DNA of 64,000 bases, taken from Dietzia sp. ANT_WB102 (GTDB lineage: Bacteria > Actinomycetota > Actinomycetes > Mycobacteriales > Mycobacteriaceae). The DNA lies in contig NZ_VOBA01000001.1 in the NCBI RefSeq assembly GCF_008369165.1, positions 124,001-188,000 of the forward strand, read 5' to 3'. The position numbers and the translations under genes were made by a program. Below are positions 47,808 through 55,979 of the stretch, piece after piece (positions within the stretch are counted from its first letter, which is position 1; the number at the start of each line of letters is the position of its first letter). The notes under the pieces are model-generated. The model saw only the letters and a program-made list of their open reading frames with translations. It was not told the DNA's origin and ran no database searches.

Positions 47808-48677
47808 TTACCGCCCGGCCCCGCCAACCTCACCATCTGCCTCGGCGGCGTCGAGTCGGTCGAGGTAGCGCAGCGCGACCTTGGTCGACTGCTCGGCCAC
47901 CTTGAGCAGGAACGGCGTCACGTCCCGGTAGATGTGCTGCGTGATCGCCTCGGCCGAGGCGTCGCGGCCGAGTTCGGCGCGGGCCGCCACGATCTGCTCG
48001 AGCCGGTCGCGCCGGTGCCGTCCGAGGACCTGGGCGGCGCGGCCGGTGTTCTCGACGTCGGGCCCGTGCCCGGGGATGCCGGTGACGCCGTCGGCACGCG
48101 ACGCGAGCAGATCCATGCTGCCCAGGTAGTCACCAAGATCGCCATCGGTCGAGTCCAGCACGGTCGAATCCCGGCCGAGGATGGTGTCCCCGAGGACCAC
48201 GCAGTCCGGCGGAGCCGTGAACCCGGTACCCGCGGCCCGAACCTCGAGACAGATCGAGTCGGCCGTGTGCCCCGGGGTGGAAAGAACGATGATGTCCAGG
48301 CCGGCGGCGTGGATCTCCTCGCCGTCGTGAAGCGGTGCGCCATCGCGGCAGAAGCGCTCTTGGATGGCCCGGACGGGGGCGGGGGTGTGCGCGCGCAGAT
48401 GGTCGATGCCATCGGTGTGGTCGCCGTGGCGATGGGTGACGACGACGAGCTCGATCTCCCCCACGATGGCCGCGATCCGCTCGGCGTGCGCGCGGTCGTC
48501 GGGCCCGGGGTCCACCACCACGCAGGTGGGCGACCCCGGGGCCCGCAGGATGACCGTGTTGGTCCCCTCGAAGGTCATCTCGGAGGGGTTGTCGCAGAGG
48601 ATGACCCCGGACAGCTCTGTGACAGGCCGGAGAGTCTCATATGCCGGGAAGCTGATCGGGGCCAGGCCTGCGGACAT
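47808..48677 (-). CDS. Metallo-beta-lactamase-fold hydrolase (Rv3677c-like)
   Basis: A 289-residue protein. The zinc motif is THRHGDHTDGID (HxHxDH), with further ligands in the later STPGHTADS, VLGDTIL and IPGHGPDV segments. The C-terminal ~70 residues form a winged-helix-like region, as in LACTB2-type enzymes, several of which cut single-stranded RNA. Its substrate here is not known. The GTG or ATG start at 48677 lies five bases after ridA. Confidence 0.87.
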   Translation of the reverse strand: MSAGLAPISFPAYETLRPVTELSGVILCDNPSEMTFEGTNTVILRAPGSPTCVVVDPGPDDRAHAERIAAIVGEIELVVVTHRHGDHTDGIDHLRAHTPAPVRAIQERFCRDGAPLHDGEEIHAAGLDIIVLSTPGHTADSICLEVRAAGTGFTAPPDCVVLGDTILGRDSTVLDSTDGDLGDYLGSMDLLASRADGVTGIPGHGPDVENTGRAAQVLGRHRRDRLEQIVAARAELGRDASAEAITQHIYRDVTPFLLKVAEQSTKVALRYLDRLDAAEADGEVGGAGR

Positions 48678-48682
48678 CGCTG

Positions 48683-49165
48683 CTACCCCTCGACCTCGAC
48701 CACGAGCTCGACCTCGACGGGCGCATCGAGCGGCAACTCTGAGACTCCGACCGCCGACCGGGCGTGGACGCCGGCGTCGCCGAAGATCTCGCCGAACAGG
48801 TCGGACGCGCCGTTGAGGACCCCGGGCTGCCCGCTGAATCCGGGAGCCGAGGCGACGAACCCGACGACCTTGACGATCTTCACCACCGAGTCGATACCGA
48901 CGAGACCGTCGACGGCAGCCAGGGCGTTGAGGGCGCAGGTGCGGGCTAGGTCGGCGGCCTGGTCAGCAGTGACCTCGGACCCCACCTTTCCGGTCGCGAC
49001 CAGGGATCCGTCGACTATAGGAAGCTGCCCGGAGGTGTAGACGAATGCGCCGGTGCGCACGGCCGGGACGTAGCTGGCGAGGGGCGGGACGACCGTCGGC
49101 AACTCGAGGCCGAGCTGCTCGAGCTTGCGGCTCCAATAACCGACGGGTTCGCTCTCGGGCATCAC
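48683..49165 (-). CDS. RidA/YjgF family protein
   Basis: A 160-residue RidA-fold protein. It has FVYTSGQLPI near the N-terminus, ALNALAAVDGLVG in the middle and ARSAVGVSELPLDAPVEVELVVEV at the end, the usual trimer-interface pocket region. The Arg of RidA enzymes that deaminate reactive enamines (in the R-x-A segment) corresponds to ARSAVGV here. It probably clears enamine or imine by-products. It overlaps the DUF4177 gene by four bases and precedes the metallo-beta-lactamase gene by five. Matches Rv3678c. Confidence 0.88.
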   Translation of the reverse strand: MMPESEPVGYWSRKLEQLGLELPTVVPPLASYVPAVRTGAFVYTSGQLPIVDGSLVATGKVGSEVTADQAADLARTCALNALAAVDGLVGIDSVVKIVKVVGFVASAPGFSGQPGVLNGASDLFGEIFGDAGVHARSAVGVSELPLDAPVEVELVVEVEG

Positions 49166-49332
49166 AACTGGCGCTTCATGTAGGCGACGTGCTGCTCACC
49201 TGTGGGACCGGGCAGCACGGAGACCAGCTCCCAGCCGTCGCTCCCCCACTGGTCGAGGATCTGCTTGGTGGCGTGCGTCAGCAGCGGGACCGTCACGTAC
49301 TCGAACCGGGCTGCTCCAGTGGATTCACTCAT
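49162..49332 (-). CDS. Small DUF4177 protein
   Basis: A 56-residue protein with the FEYVTVPLL...ILDQWGSDGWELVSVL pattern that defines DUF4177 (one strand, a helix and the NxWGxxGWELVxV turn). The function is unknown. The start is ATG at 49332, and its stop overlaps the ridA start by four bases. It is the first gene of a three-gene operon with ridA and the metallo-beta-lactamase-fold gene. It is divergent from bagA, so the two promoters share about 65 bases. Confidence 0.87.
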   Translation of the reverse strand: MSESTGAARFEYVTVPLLTHATKQILDQWGSDGWELVSVLPGPTGEQHVAYMKRQL

Positions 49333-49385
49333 GTGCCCCACTCTAGGTAAGTCACGAGCAGACCGCGCGCAGTGGTGTGAGCGCA

Positions 49386-49391
49386 TAATGT
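49386..49391 (+). promoter_or_regulatory. -10 box of the first ArsA-like gene, leaderless geometry
   Basis: TAATGT lies seven bases before the ATG at 49399 and no ribosome site is visible. Confidence 0.5.
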
Positions 49392-49398
49392 GTAGCGC

Positions 49399-50454
49399 AT
49401 GCCGTCCACAGAGAGACCAGGTACGCAGTCGACGCGGTCGACCATCGCCGACGAACTGTCCACCGGATGGTCCGATAGCTCCGAACGGGCCGAATTGCAC
49501 TACGTCTCCGGGAAGGGCGGGACGGGAAAGACGACCGTCGCCACATCCCTCGCACTGGCGTTGGCGTCGACCGGCAAGCGGGTGCTGTTGGTGGAGGTGG
49601 AGGAGCGTCAGGGCATCGCGCGGATCTTCGACCGAGCCCCCCTGCCCTACCGCGAGGAGCTCGTGGCCAGGGTCGACGGTGGCGGCAAGGTGTTCGCTCT
49701 CGCGATAGATACCGAGGCCGCAATGCTCGACTACCTCGACACCTTCTACCACCTGGGGGTCGTCGGCAAGGTGATGAAGTCGGTCGGGGCGATCGAATTC
49801 GCCACCACCATCGCGCCCGGGCTCAAAGACGTTCTGCTCACCGGCAAAATCTACGAGGTCGTGGCGCGCGAGCACGCCAAACGCGAGGTCGTCTACGACG
49901 CCGTCGTGGTCGACGCCCCGCCCACGGGCCGGATCGGCAAGTTCCTCGACGTCACCACCGCGATGGCCGATCTCGCCGGCGGGGGCGGCCCCATCCGCCG
50001 CCAGGCCGAGGCCGTGTCCGAGCTGGTCCACTCCAGCCGGACGGTCGTGCACCTGGTGACGTTGCTGGAGTCACTACCGGTGCAGGAGACCATCGAGGCG
50101 ATCGCCGAACTGAAGAGTCACGGTCTGCGGGTCGGCCAGGTGATCATCAACCGAGCCGAGACCCGACACCTCGACGACGAGGCACTCCAACGGATCGCCG
50201 AGGAGGACATCGACGCCGAGGCGGTGGCGGACGGCCTCGACAAGGCCGGCGTGGAGGTCGACGACGAGGGCTTGCAGGGCCTCCTGGTGCAGGCCATCGA
50301 GCACGCACGCGTGGCGCGGGGCCAACTCCGGGCCGGCGAGACCCTCACGTCCGCCGGATGCCCCACTCTCGTCCTGCCGGCACTGCCCCACGGCGTGGAG
50401 GTCTCGGACCTGTACGACCTCGCCTCCGCCCTCGTCGACCAGGGAGTCCACTGA
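49399..50454 (+). CDS. bagA: ArsA-like ATPase BagA (Rv3679-like)
   Basis: A 351-residue deviant-Walker ATPase. The P-loop is [19 protein letters not shown] near residue 37, and [10 protein letters not shown] is the switch region. Unlike true ArsA it is one half only and pairs with the next gene. The Rv3679-Rv3680 complex of M. tuberculosis (BagA/BagB) is a heterodimeric ATPase that gives resistance to nitric-oxide and glycerol-related stress. Its cargo is not known. The next gene starts one base after the stop. Confidence 0.9.
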   Translation: MPSTERPGTQSTRSTIADELSTGWSDSSERAELHYVSGKGGTGKTTVATSLALALASTGKRVLLVEVEERQGIARIFDRAPLPYREELVARVDGGGKVFALAIDTEAAMLDYLDTFYHLGVVGKVMKSVGAIEFATTIAPGLKDVLLTGKIYEVVAREHAKREVVYDAVVVDAPPTGRIGKFLDVTTAMADLAGGGGPIRRQAEAVSELVHSSRTVVHLVTLLESLPVQETIEAIAELKSHGLRVGQVIINRAETRHLDDEALQRIAEEDIDAEAVADGLDKAGVEVDDEGLQGLLVQAIEHARVARGQLRAGETLTSAGCPTLVLPALPHGVEVSDLYDLASALVDQGVH

Positions 50455-50455
50455 C

Positions 50456-51565
50456 ATGACACGTCGCCTCGACATCACAGCCATGCTCACCGACCCCGCC
50501 ACCCGAGTCGTGGTGTGCACGGGGGCCGGCGGCGTGGGTAAGACGACCACCGCCGCGGCGGTCGCCCTGCGGGCCGCCGAGCTCGGCCGCGACACGGTCG
50601 TGTTGACCATCGACCCGGCCCGTCGCCTCGCGCAGGCCCTCGGCATCGACGACCTGTCCAACGAACCCTCCCCCGTCGACCTCGGGGACGGGGCGGCCTC
50701 GAGTGGCGGCTCGCTGCACGCGATGATGCTGGACATGCGTCGCACCTTCGACGAACTCGTGGTGGCGAACACCTCGGAAAAGAAGGCGCAGGCGATCCTG
50801 GACAACCGCTTTTACAACACCATGGTCACCTCCTTCGCCGGGACGCAGGAGTACATGGCCATGGAGAAGTTGGGGCAGTTGCTCGACAATTCGGCGTGGG
50901 ATCTCGTCGTCGTCGACACCCCGCCGTCGCGCAACGCTCTGGACTTCCTCGACGCTCCTCGTCGCCTCGGCGCGTTCCTCGACAGCCGTCTCATGCGGCT
51001 GCTGTCGACGCCCGGCCGCGGAGTGGGGCGACTGGTGAGCGGCGCGATGAGCACCGCGATGCGCGGGGTTTCCGCGGTGGTGGGGTCGTCGATGCTCCGG
51101 GACGCCTCAGAGGTGGTGGTGGCGCTGGACTCCACGTTCGGCGGCTTCACCACGCGCGCGGCGCGGACGCAGGCCATCCTGCGCCGCAAGGGCACCGAAT
51201 TCCTGGTCGTTTCCTCCGCAGAGCGCCCGGCGCTGCGCGAGGCAGCGTTCTTCGCGGAGCGGCTTGCCGAGGAGAAGATGCCGCTGGCGGGGGTCGTGGT
51301 CAACCGCACGCACCCGCGACTGACGGACCTCAGCGCCGAGCAGGCCTGCGCGGCCGCCGATCGACTGGCCGGCGACAACCCGGAAGCGGAAGCGGTGCTC
51401 CGAATCCACGCCGACCGAGCGGGCACCGCCAAGCAGGAGGTCCGCCTGCTCGAGTCGTTCACCGACACCCACCCGGACGTGCGGATCGTCGGCGTTCCCT
51501 CGCTGCCGTTCGAGATCTCTAACCTGGAGGCGCTGCGTTCAGTGGGTGACCAACTCTGCGGCTGA
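50456..51565 (+). CDS. bagB: ArsA-like ATPase BagB (Rv3680-like)
   Basis: A 369-residue partner ATPase with P-loop [20 protein letters not shown] and [18 protein letters not shown] in the switch region. It keeps the [11 protein letters not shown] segment typical of ArsA/TRC40. Coupled to bagA with one base between them, it should form the BagA-BagB heterodimer. The gene ends at a strong hairpin before the convergent whiB4. Confidence 0.9.
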   Translation: MTRRLDITAMLTDPATRVVVCTGAGGVGKTTTAAAVALRAAELGRDTVVLTIDPARRLAQALGIDDLSNEPSPVDLGDGAASSGGSLHAMMLDMRRTFDELVVANTSEKKAQAILDNRFYNTMVTSFAGTQEYMAMEKLGQLLDNSAWDLVVVDTPPSRNALDFLDAPRRLGAFLDSRLMRLLSTPGRGVGRLVSGAMSTAMRGVSAVVGSSMLRDASEVVVALDSTFGGFTTRAARTQAILRRKGTEFLVVSSAERPALREAAFFAERLAEEKMPLAGVVVNRTHPRLTDLSAEQACAAADRLAGDNPEAEAVLRIHADRAGTAKQEVRLLESFTDTHPDVRIVGVPSLPFEISNLEALRSVGDQLCG

Positions 51566-51576
51566 CCGGGACGTAG

Positions 51577-51604
51577 GCGGCCCGCGGCGTTTGCCGCGGG
51601 CCGC
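51577..51604. terminator. Strong hairpin between bagB and whiB4
   Basis: GCGGCCCGCGGC and GCCGCGGGCCGC form a perfect 12-bp stem with a GTTT loop, placed 12 bases after the bagB stop and 48 bases after the whiB4 stop. It can end transcription from both sides. Confidence 0.65.
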
Positions 51605-51651
51605 GGGCGCGAGGTCTGGCCCGGAGTAGTGCCGGGTCGTCGGGCGGTGAC

Positions 51652-52029
51652 TCAGTAGGCGGTGGAGTGTCGCTCGAGCTGCTGGGCGAAGAAGTCGGCC
51701 CAGGAACGGACCTCGGGATGCTGCTTGAGCAGGGCGCGGCGCTGGCGCTCGGTCATGCCACCCCAGACTCCGAACTCGACGCGGTTGTCCAAGGCATCGG
51801 CCCGGCACTGCAGCAGGACCGGGCAATGGCGACAAATCGAGGCGGCCTTACGCTGGGCCGCCCCGCGGACGAACAACTCGTCCGGGTCGATGTCCCTGCA
51901 CCGGGCCTGGGCAACCCATTCCTGTCGCCCCTCCCCGATGATGGTCTCCTCGGATCCGAGGGGGTTGCTTGCACCTGGGCGGACCCCGTTGCCGAAGGAG
52001 CGGGTGGTCCCGGGGAGAGTGGCCGTCAT
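51652..52029 (-). CDS. whiB4: WhiB-family iron-sulfur regulator
   Basis: A 125-residue WhiB protein. The four Cys that bind [4Fe-4S] are Cys44, Cys66, Cys69 and Cys75 (C-x21-C-x2-C-x5-C). GVWGG, the turn that contacts sigma factor A, follows, and the C-terminal basic helix carries RQRRALLKQ. Position next to ponA2 identifies it as WhiB4 (Rv3681c), a redox sensor that represses antioxidant genes and condenses DNA when oxidised. The ATG at 52029 has AGGGG seven bases upstream. A longer start is possible but unlikely. Confidence 0.93.
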   Translation of the reverse strand: MTATLPGTTRSFGNGVRPGASNPLGSEETIIGEGRQEWVAQARCRDIDPDELFVRGAAQRKAASICRHCPVLLQCRADALDNRVEFGVWGGMTERQRRALLKQHPEVRSWADFFAQQLERHSTAY

Positions 52030-52195
52030 CGAAATACCCCTAGTCTGTGTGGAGGCGTGAACGGGTTCACCGCGCACGCCTCCGGCCTTCTGAGCCCGCC
52101 TGGCGCGGCGGGCTCCCTGTAGCGCGGGCGCCCGGTCCCTGGAATCCACGTACTGCGATCCCATTCCGGTCCGATCCGTCCCGCGTTCCCCCATA

Positions 52196-52225
52196 TTGTT
52201 ACCGCAGTCACACAACAGAAGTAAA
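52196..52225 (-). promoter_or_regulatory. Likely whiB4 promoter
   Basis: On the minus strand TTTACT (52220-52225) and TAACAA (52196-52201) with an 18-base spacer form a promoter about 160 bases before the ATG. The leader includes the palindrome GTGAACGGGTTCAC at 52058-52071. Confidence 0.45.
52197..52212. promoter_or_regulatory. Crp-like site in the whiB4 promoter
   Basis: TGTTACCGCAGTCACA matches TGTGA-N6-TCACA with one change in the left arm. It overlaps the -10 box of the predicted whiB4 promoter, so binding would block it. Confidence 0.4.
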
Positions 52226-52276
52226 GAGTTGCCTCATCATCACGGCGCGGAGGGTGGGCCGACAGGGGTGGTCACG

Positions 52277-52282
52277 TACCCT
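52277..52282 (+). promoter_or_regulatory. -10 box of ponA2, leaderless geometry
   Basis: TACCCT lies six bases before the GTG at 52289. It selects that codon among several in-frame starts. Confidence 0.5.
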
Positions 52283-52288
52283 GAGCTT

Positions 52289-54679
52289 GTGTCGGCTATG
52301 AGTTCGCTGGGAAAGCTGGTCGCGACGTGTGTCGCCGCCGGGGTGGTCGCGGCGGGATCCATGTTCCCGATAGCCGGTGCCGCCGGTCTCGCGTCCAACA
52401 AGATGGCCGACTCGTTGGCCGGGACGTCTGCGGACCTCATCAAGGGTGACCTGCCTTCGATCTCCACGGTGACCGACGCCGCCGGGACTCCTATCGCGTG
52501 GCTCTACGACCAGCAGCGCGTGCCGGTTGCGAGTGAAGACATCTCGCAGCAGATGAAGCTGGCGATCATCGCCATCGAAGACCGCAGGTTCGCTGACCAC
52601 AGCGGTGTCGACTGGCGCGGCACCCTCCGTGCGGCCCTGACTAACGCGACGTCCGGGGAGGTCGAGCAGGGCGCCTCGACCATCGACCAACAGCTGGTCA
52701 AGAATTACCAGTTCCTCGTTTCCGCCGAGAACGACGCGGAGCGTCGCGCCGCCGTCGAGACCACACCAGCCCGCAAGGTCAAAGAGATCCGGATGGCGCT
52801 CACCCTGGACGCGGAATTGAGCAAAGACGCGATCCTCTCCAAGTACCTCAACCTAGTCTCGTTCGGCAACGGCACGTTCGGTGTACAGACCGCCGCGCAG
52901 ACCTACTTCGGTGTCGACGCCCGGGACCTCACCGTTCCCCAGGCGGCGATGCTCGCGGGCATGGTGCAGTCCACGAGCCGGTTCAACCCGTACACCAACC
53001 CCGAGGACACCCAGCAACGTCGGGACACGGTCATCGCCACCATGGTCGAGACCGGCGCCATCACCCCGGCCGAGGGCGAGGCCTACACCGCCGAACCGCT
53101 CGGAGTGCTTGAGCGGCCCAATCCGCTGCCCCGCGGGTGCATCACCGCCGGCAGCAGTGGGTTCTTCTGCGACTACGTACTGCAGTACCTCCAGGAGAAT
53201 GGTCTGACCCGCGAGATGGTGGAGCAGGGCGGCTACACCATCCGCACCACCCTCGACGAGACCGTGCAGAGCAACGTCCAGCGCGCCGTCAACACCTACG
53301 GGAACCCGACTGCCCAGGGCGTGGCCGAGGTGATGAGCGTCGTCCGCCCCGGCAAGGACTCCCACAAGGTCGTCGCAATGGCCTCCAGTCGCCAGTACGG
53401 GCTTGAACTGGGCGATAGCCAGACCGTCCAACCGCAGCCGTTCTCCCTGGTCGGCGATGGTGGAGGGTCGGTTTTCAAGGTCTTCACCGTGGCCGCCGCC
53501 ATGGAGAAGGGCATGGGCACCAACACCACCCTCCCGGTGCCGAGCCGCGTCCAGATCTCCGGGTTCGGGGCGGGTGGCGCCGCCGGCTGTCCGGCCGCCC
53601 AATATTGCGTGGAGAACGCCGGCTCGTACCCCTCCGCGCTGTCGGTGACCGATGCCCTCGCCCAGTCACCCAACACGACGTTCGTCAACCTCATCAAAGA
53701 CGTGGGCGTGACCCCCACCGTCGACATGGCGGTCCGGCTCGGCATGCGTTCCTTCGACCGCAAGGGCACCGCCCCCGGGGGCGACTCGATCAGCGGGTTC
53801 GTCAAGAAGAGCAACCTCGGGTCATTCACGCTCGGGCCCACCGCCGTCAACGCGCTGGAATTGTCCAACGTCGGTGCCACCATCTCGTCCGGTGGTGTCT
53901 GGTGTCCCCCCAGCCCCATCGAATCGATCACAGACCGCACGGGCGCACGCGTCGAACTGAACGAGCCGAAGTGCGAGCAAGTGGTCGAGGAGGGGCTGGC
54001 CGACACCCTCGCCGTCGCCATGTCCAAGGACGCCGTCGGCGCCGGCACGGCGGCCGCCGCCGCATCGGGGGCCGGCTGGAGTCGGCCGATGTCCGGGAAG
54101 ACGGGGACCTCCGAGGCCAACCGTTCCTCGGCATTCCTGGGGTTCACCAACCACTACGCGGCGGCCGTCTACGCGTTCAACGACGGCACCACCACGACCG
54201 AGTTGTGTACCAGCCCGCTGCGCCAGTGCTCGTACGGCAACCTCTTCGGCGGTCGCGAACCCGCACAGACCTGGTTCTCGGCCTTTTCCCCGATCGCCGA
54301 CGTCTACGGCCCGGTCCAGCTGCCGGAACCGGACCCCGCCTACCAGGCCGGGACCAGTGGAGCCGCCATGCCCGACGTCGAGGGCATGAGTCAGTCCGCG
54401 GCGACATCCCTGCTCACCAACGCCGGGTTCATCGTCAATTCCCAGTTCGTGTCCGGTACCGGCCGGCCGTACGGCACGGTCGTCGGCGTCGACGGCGGCA
54501 CCGGGATCCCAGGATCCCAGGTCACGCTCCGCGTGTCCGATGGATCGGGAGGCAGTGGCGGGGGCGCAGCCGGAACACAGGATCAGGGCACCTCCGGCCC
54601 AGGGGCGGCGATCGGCGACCAGCCCGTCGTGATCAACGTGCCGGGCCTGGCGCCCATCACGATCTCACCACCGCGGTGA
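52289..54679 (+). CDS. ponA2: Class A penicillin-binding protein with PASTA domain
   Basis: A 796-residue bifunctional peptidoglycan synthase. After an N-terminal membrane helix, the glycosyltransferase domain has IAIEDRRFADHSGVDW (catalytic Glu) and QGASTIDQQLVKN. The transpeptidase domain has the SxxK-type SVFKVF, SPNTTF (SxN) and SGKTGTSEA (KTG). One PASTA domain follows (MPDVEGMSQSAATSLLTNAG). Sequence and position match PonA2 (Rv3682), important for survival under starvation and stress. The GTG at 52289 has a -10 box six bases upstream. It is divergent from whiB4. Confidence 0.96.
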   Translation: MSAMSSLGKLVATCVAAGVVAAGSMFPIAGAAGLASNKMADSLAGTSADLIKGDLPSISTVTDAAGTPIAWLYDQQRVPVASEDISQQMKLAIIAIEDRRFADHSGVDWRGTLRAALTNATSGEVEQGASTIDQQLVKNYQFLVSAENDAERRAAVETTPARKVKEIRMALTLDAELSKDAILSKYLNLVSFGNGTFGVQTAAQTYFGVDARDLTVPQAAMLAGMVQSTSRFNPYTNPEDTQQRRDTVIATMVETGAITPAEGEAYTAEPLGVLERPNPLPRGCITAGSSGFFCDYVLQYLQENGLTREMVEQGGYTIRTTLDETVQSNVQRAVNTYGNPTAQGVAEVMSVVRPGKDSHKVVAMASSRQYGLELGDSQTVQPQPFSLVGDGGGSVFKVFTVAAAMEKGMGTNTTLPVPSRVQISGFGAGGAAGCPAAQYCVENAGSYPSALSVTDALAQSPNTTFVNLIKDVGVTPTVDMAVRLGMRSFDRKGTAPGGDSISGFVKKSNLGSFTLGPTAVNALELSNVGATISSGGVWCPPSPIESITDRTGARVELNEPKCEQVVEEGLADTLAVAMSKDAVGAGTAAAAASGAGWSRPMSGKTGTSEANRSSAFLGFTNHYAAAVYAFNDGTTTTELCTSPLRQCSYGNLFGGREPAQTWFSAFSPIADVYGPVQLPEPDPAYQAGTSGAAMPDVEGMSQSAATSLLTNAGFIVNSQFVSGTGRPYGTVVGVDGGTGIPGSQVTLRVSDGSGGSGGGAAGTQDQGTSGPGAAIGDQPVVINVPGLAPITISPPR

Positions 54680-54695
54680 CCGCCCGGGACGTCGG

Positions 54696-54701
54696 TAGTC
54701 T
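54696..54701 (+). promoter_or_regulatory. -10 box of the phosphoesterase gene, leaderless geometry
   Basis: TAGTCT lies six bases before the ATG at 54708. It suggests the phosphoesterase can be transcribed apart from ponA2, 28 bases upstream. Confidence 0.5.
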
Positions 54702-54707
54702 GGATGG

Positions 54708-55691
54708 ATGCCACGCCCCTCACGGAAGACCCAGGGTTCGATGACCTCCCCCGCCCGCGCGGCGGCCGTCCTCGCCGGGACGGTCGTGGCCGGGGCCGTG
54801 TACGCCACGGGCTGGGAGCGCAACGCCTTCACCCTGCGCCGACACACCCTGCCCCTGCTCGCGGCCGGGTCGCAGCCGCTCACGATCCTCCACATCTCTG
54901 ACCTGCACATGATGCCGGGCCAGAAACGCAAGCAGCAGTTCGTCGCTTCGCTGGCGGCTCTGGAGCCCGATCTGGTCGTCAATACCGGGGACAATCTCTC
55001 GGACGTCAAGGCGGTGCCGTCCGTTGTCCAGTCCCTCGGCCCGCTGCTCGCCCGGCCCGGCGCGTTCGTGTTCGGCTCCAACGACTACTTCGCCCCGGTC
55101 CCCAAGAACCCGCTGCCGTATATCGGGATCGGCCGCAAGAAGCACTCGACCATCCCACTGCCGTGGCGCGATCTCAAGGCCGCCTTCACCGAGCGGGGCT
55201 GGGTCGACGCCACCCACAAGCGCTCCGAGATCGCCGTGGACGGCCGACGCGTGCTGGTCACCGGGGTCGACGACCCCCACATCGGCCGCGACCGCTACAA
55301 CGAGATCGCCGGGCCCGCCGGGCCGGCCTTCGACCTGAGGATCGGGTTGCTGCACTCGCCGGAGCCGCGAGTGCTGGACCGATTCGATGCCGATGGGTAC
55401 GACCTCGCGCTTGCCGGGCACACCCACGGCGGTCAGCTCTGTCTGCCGACCGGCGCGATCGTCACCAATTGCGGGATCGACCGTTCGCGAGCGCAGGGCC
55501 TGTCCGCGTGGGGCCGGAACCTGGTTCTGCACGTCTCCGCGGGGCTCGGCACCTCGCCGTACGTTCCGGTCCGCACGTTCTGCCGCCCGGAGGCCACGCT
55601 GCTGGAACTGGTGGCCGCGCCCGGTGGCGGCGGGGAGGAATCCAAGGTGCCGGTGACCCCGCAGCGGGTGAAGGTGCCCCTGCCCGTCTGA
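54708..55691 (+). CDS. Membrane-anchored metallophosphoesterase (Rv3683-like)
   Basis: A 327-residue protein with an N-terminal hydrophobic segment (about residues 18-33) and a calcineurin-like phosphoesterase fold. Metal motifs are ISDLHMM (D-x-H), NTGDN, FGSND in place of the usual GNH, and GHTHGGQ. The GNH His is therefore changed to Asp, which may alter catalysis. Related YkuE/YaeI-type proteins act on lipids near the wall. It follows ponA2 and is followed by tRNA-Pro. The function is inferred. Confidence 0.85.
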   Translation: MPRPSRKTQGSMTSPARAAAVLAGTVVAGAVYATGWERNAFTLRRHTLPLLAAGSQPLTILHISDLHMMPGQKRKQQFVASLAALEPDLVVNTGDNLSDVKAVPSVVQSLGPLLARPGAFVFGSNDYFAPVPKNPLPYIGIGRKKHSTIPLPWRDLKAAFTERGWVDATHKRSEIAVDGRRVLVTGVDDPHIGRDRYNEIAGPAGPAFDLRIGLLHSPEPRVLDRFDADGYDLALAGHTHGGQLCLPTGAIVTNCGIDRSRAQGLSAWGRNLVLHVSAGLGTSPYVPVRTFCRPEATLLELVAAPGGGGEESKVPVTPQRVKVPLPV

Positions 55692-55743
55692 CCCGGTTTC
55701 GCGAATCCGGCGGCGGGACGCTAAAGTATCCCTCGTTGTCGAC

Positions 55744-55817
<74 letters not shown>

Positions 55818-55822
55818 CAATG

Positions 55823-55858
55823 CGAGGGCCCGGATCACGTGAGTGTTCCGGGCCCTCG
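55823..55858 (+). terminator. Hairpin after tRNA-Pro
   Basis: CGAGGGCCCGGA and TCCGGGCCCTCG form a perfect 12-bp stem with a 12-base loop, five bases after the tRNA. Confidence 0.65.
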
Positions 55859-55967
55859 GCCATTTCGCTCCCCGCTCATCTCGATCCCCGCTCATTTCCC
55901 GCTCTGTTGGGCGTGGTGCCGCACACGTGGGGCCGGTTTTCCGGTGCACAGCAGCGCGGACTCTCCG

Positions 55968-55973
55968 TAGAGT
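55968..55973 (+). promoter_or_regulatory. -10 box of the acyl-CoA oxidase-like gene, leaderless geometry
   Basis: TAGAGT lies six bases before the ATG at 55980 and no ribosome site precedes the start. Confidence 0.5.
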
Positions 55974-55979
55974 CGTGTC

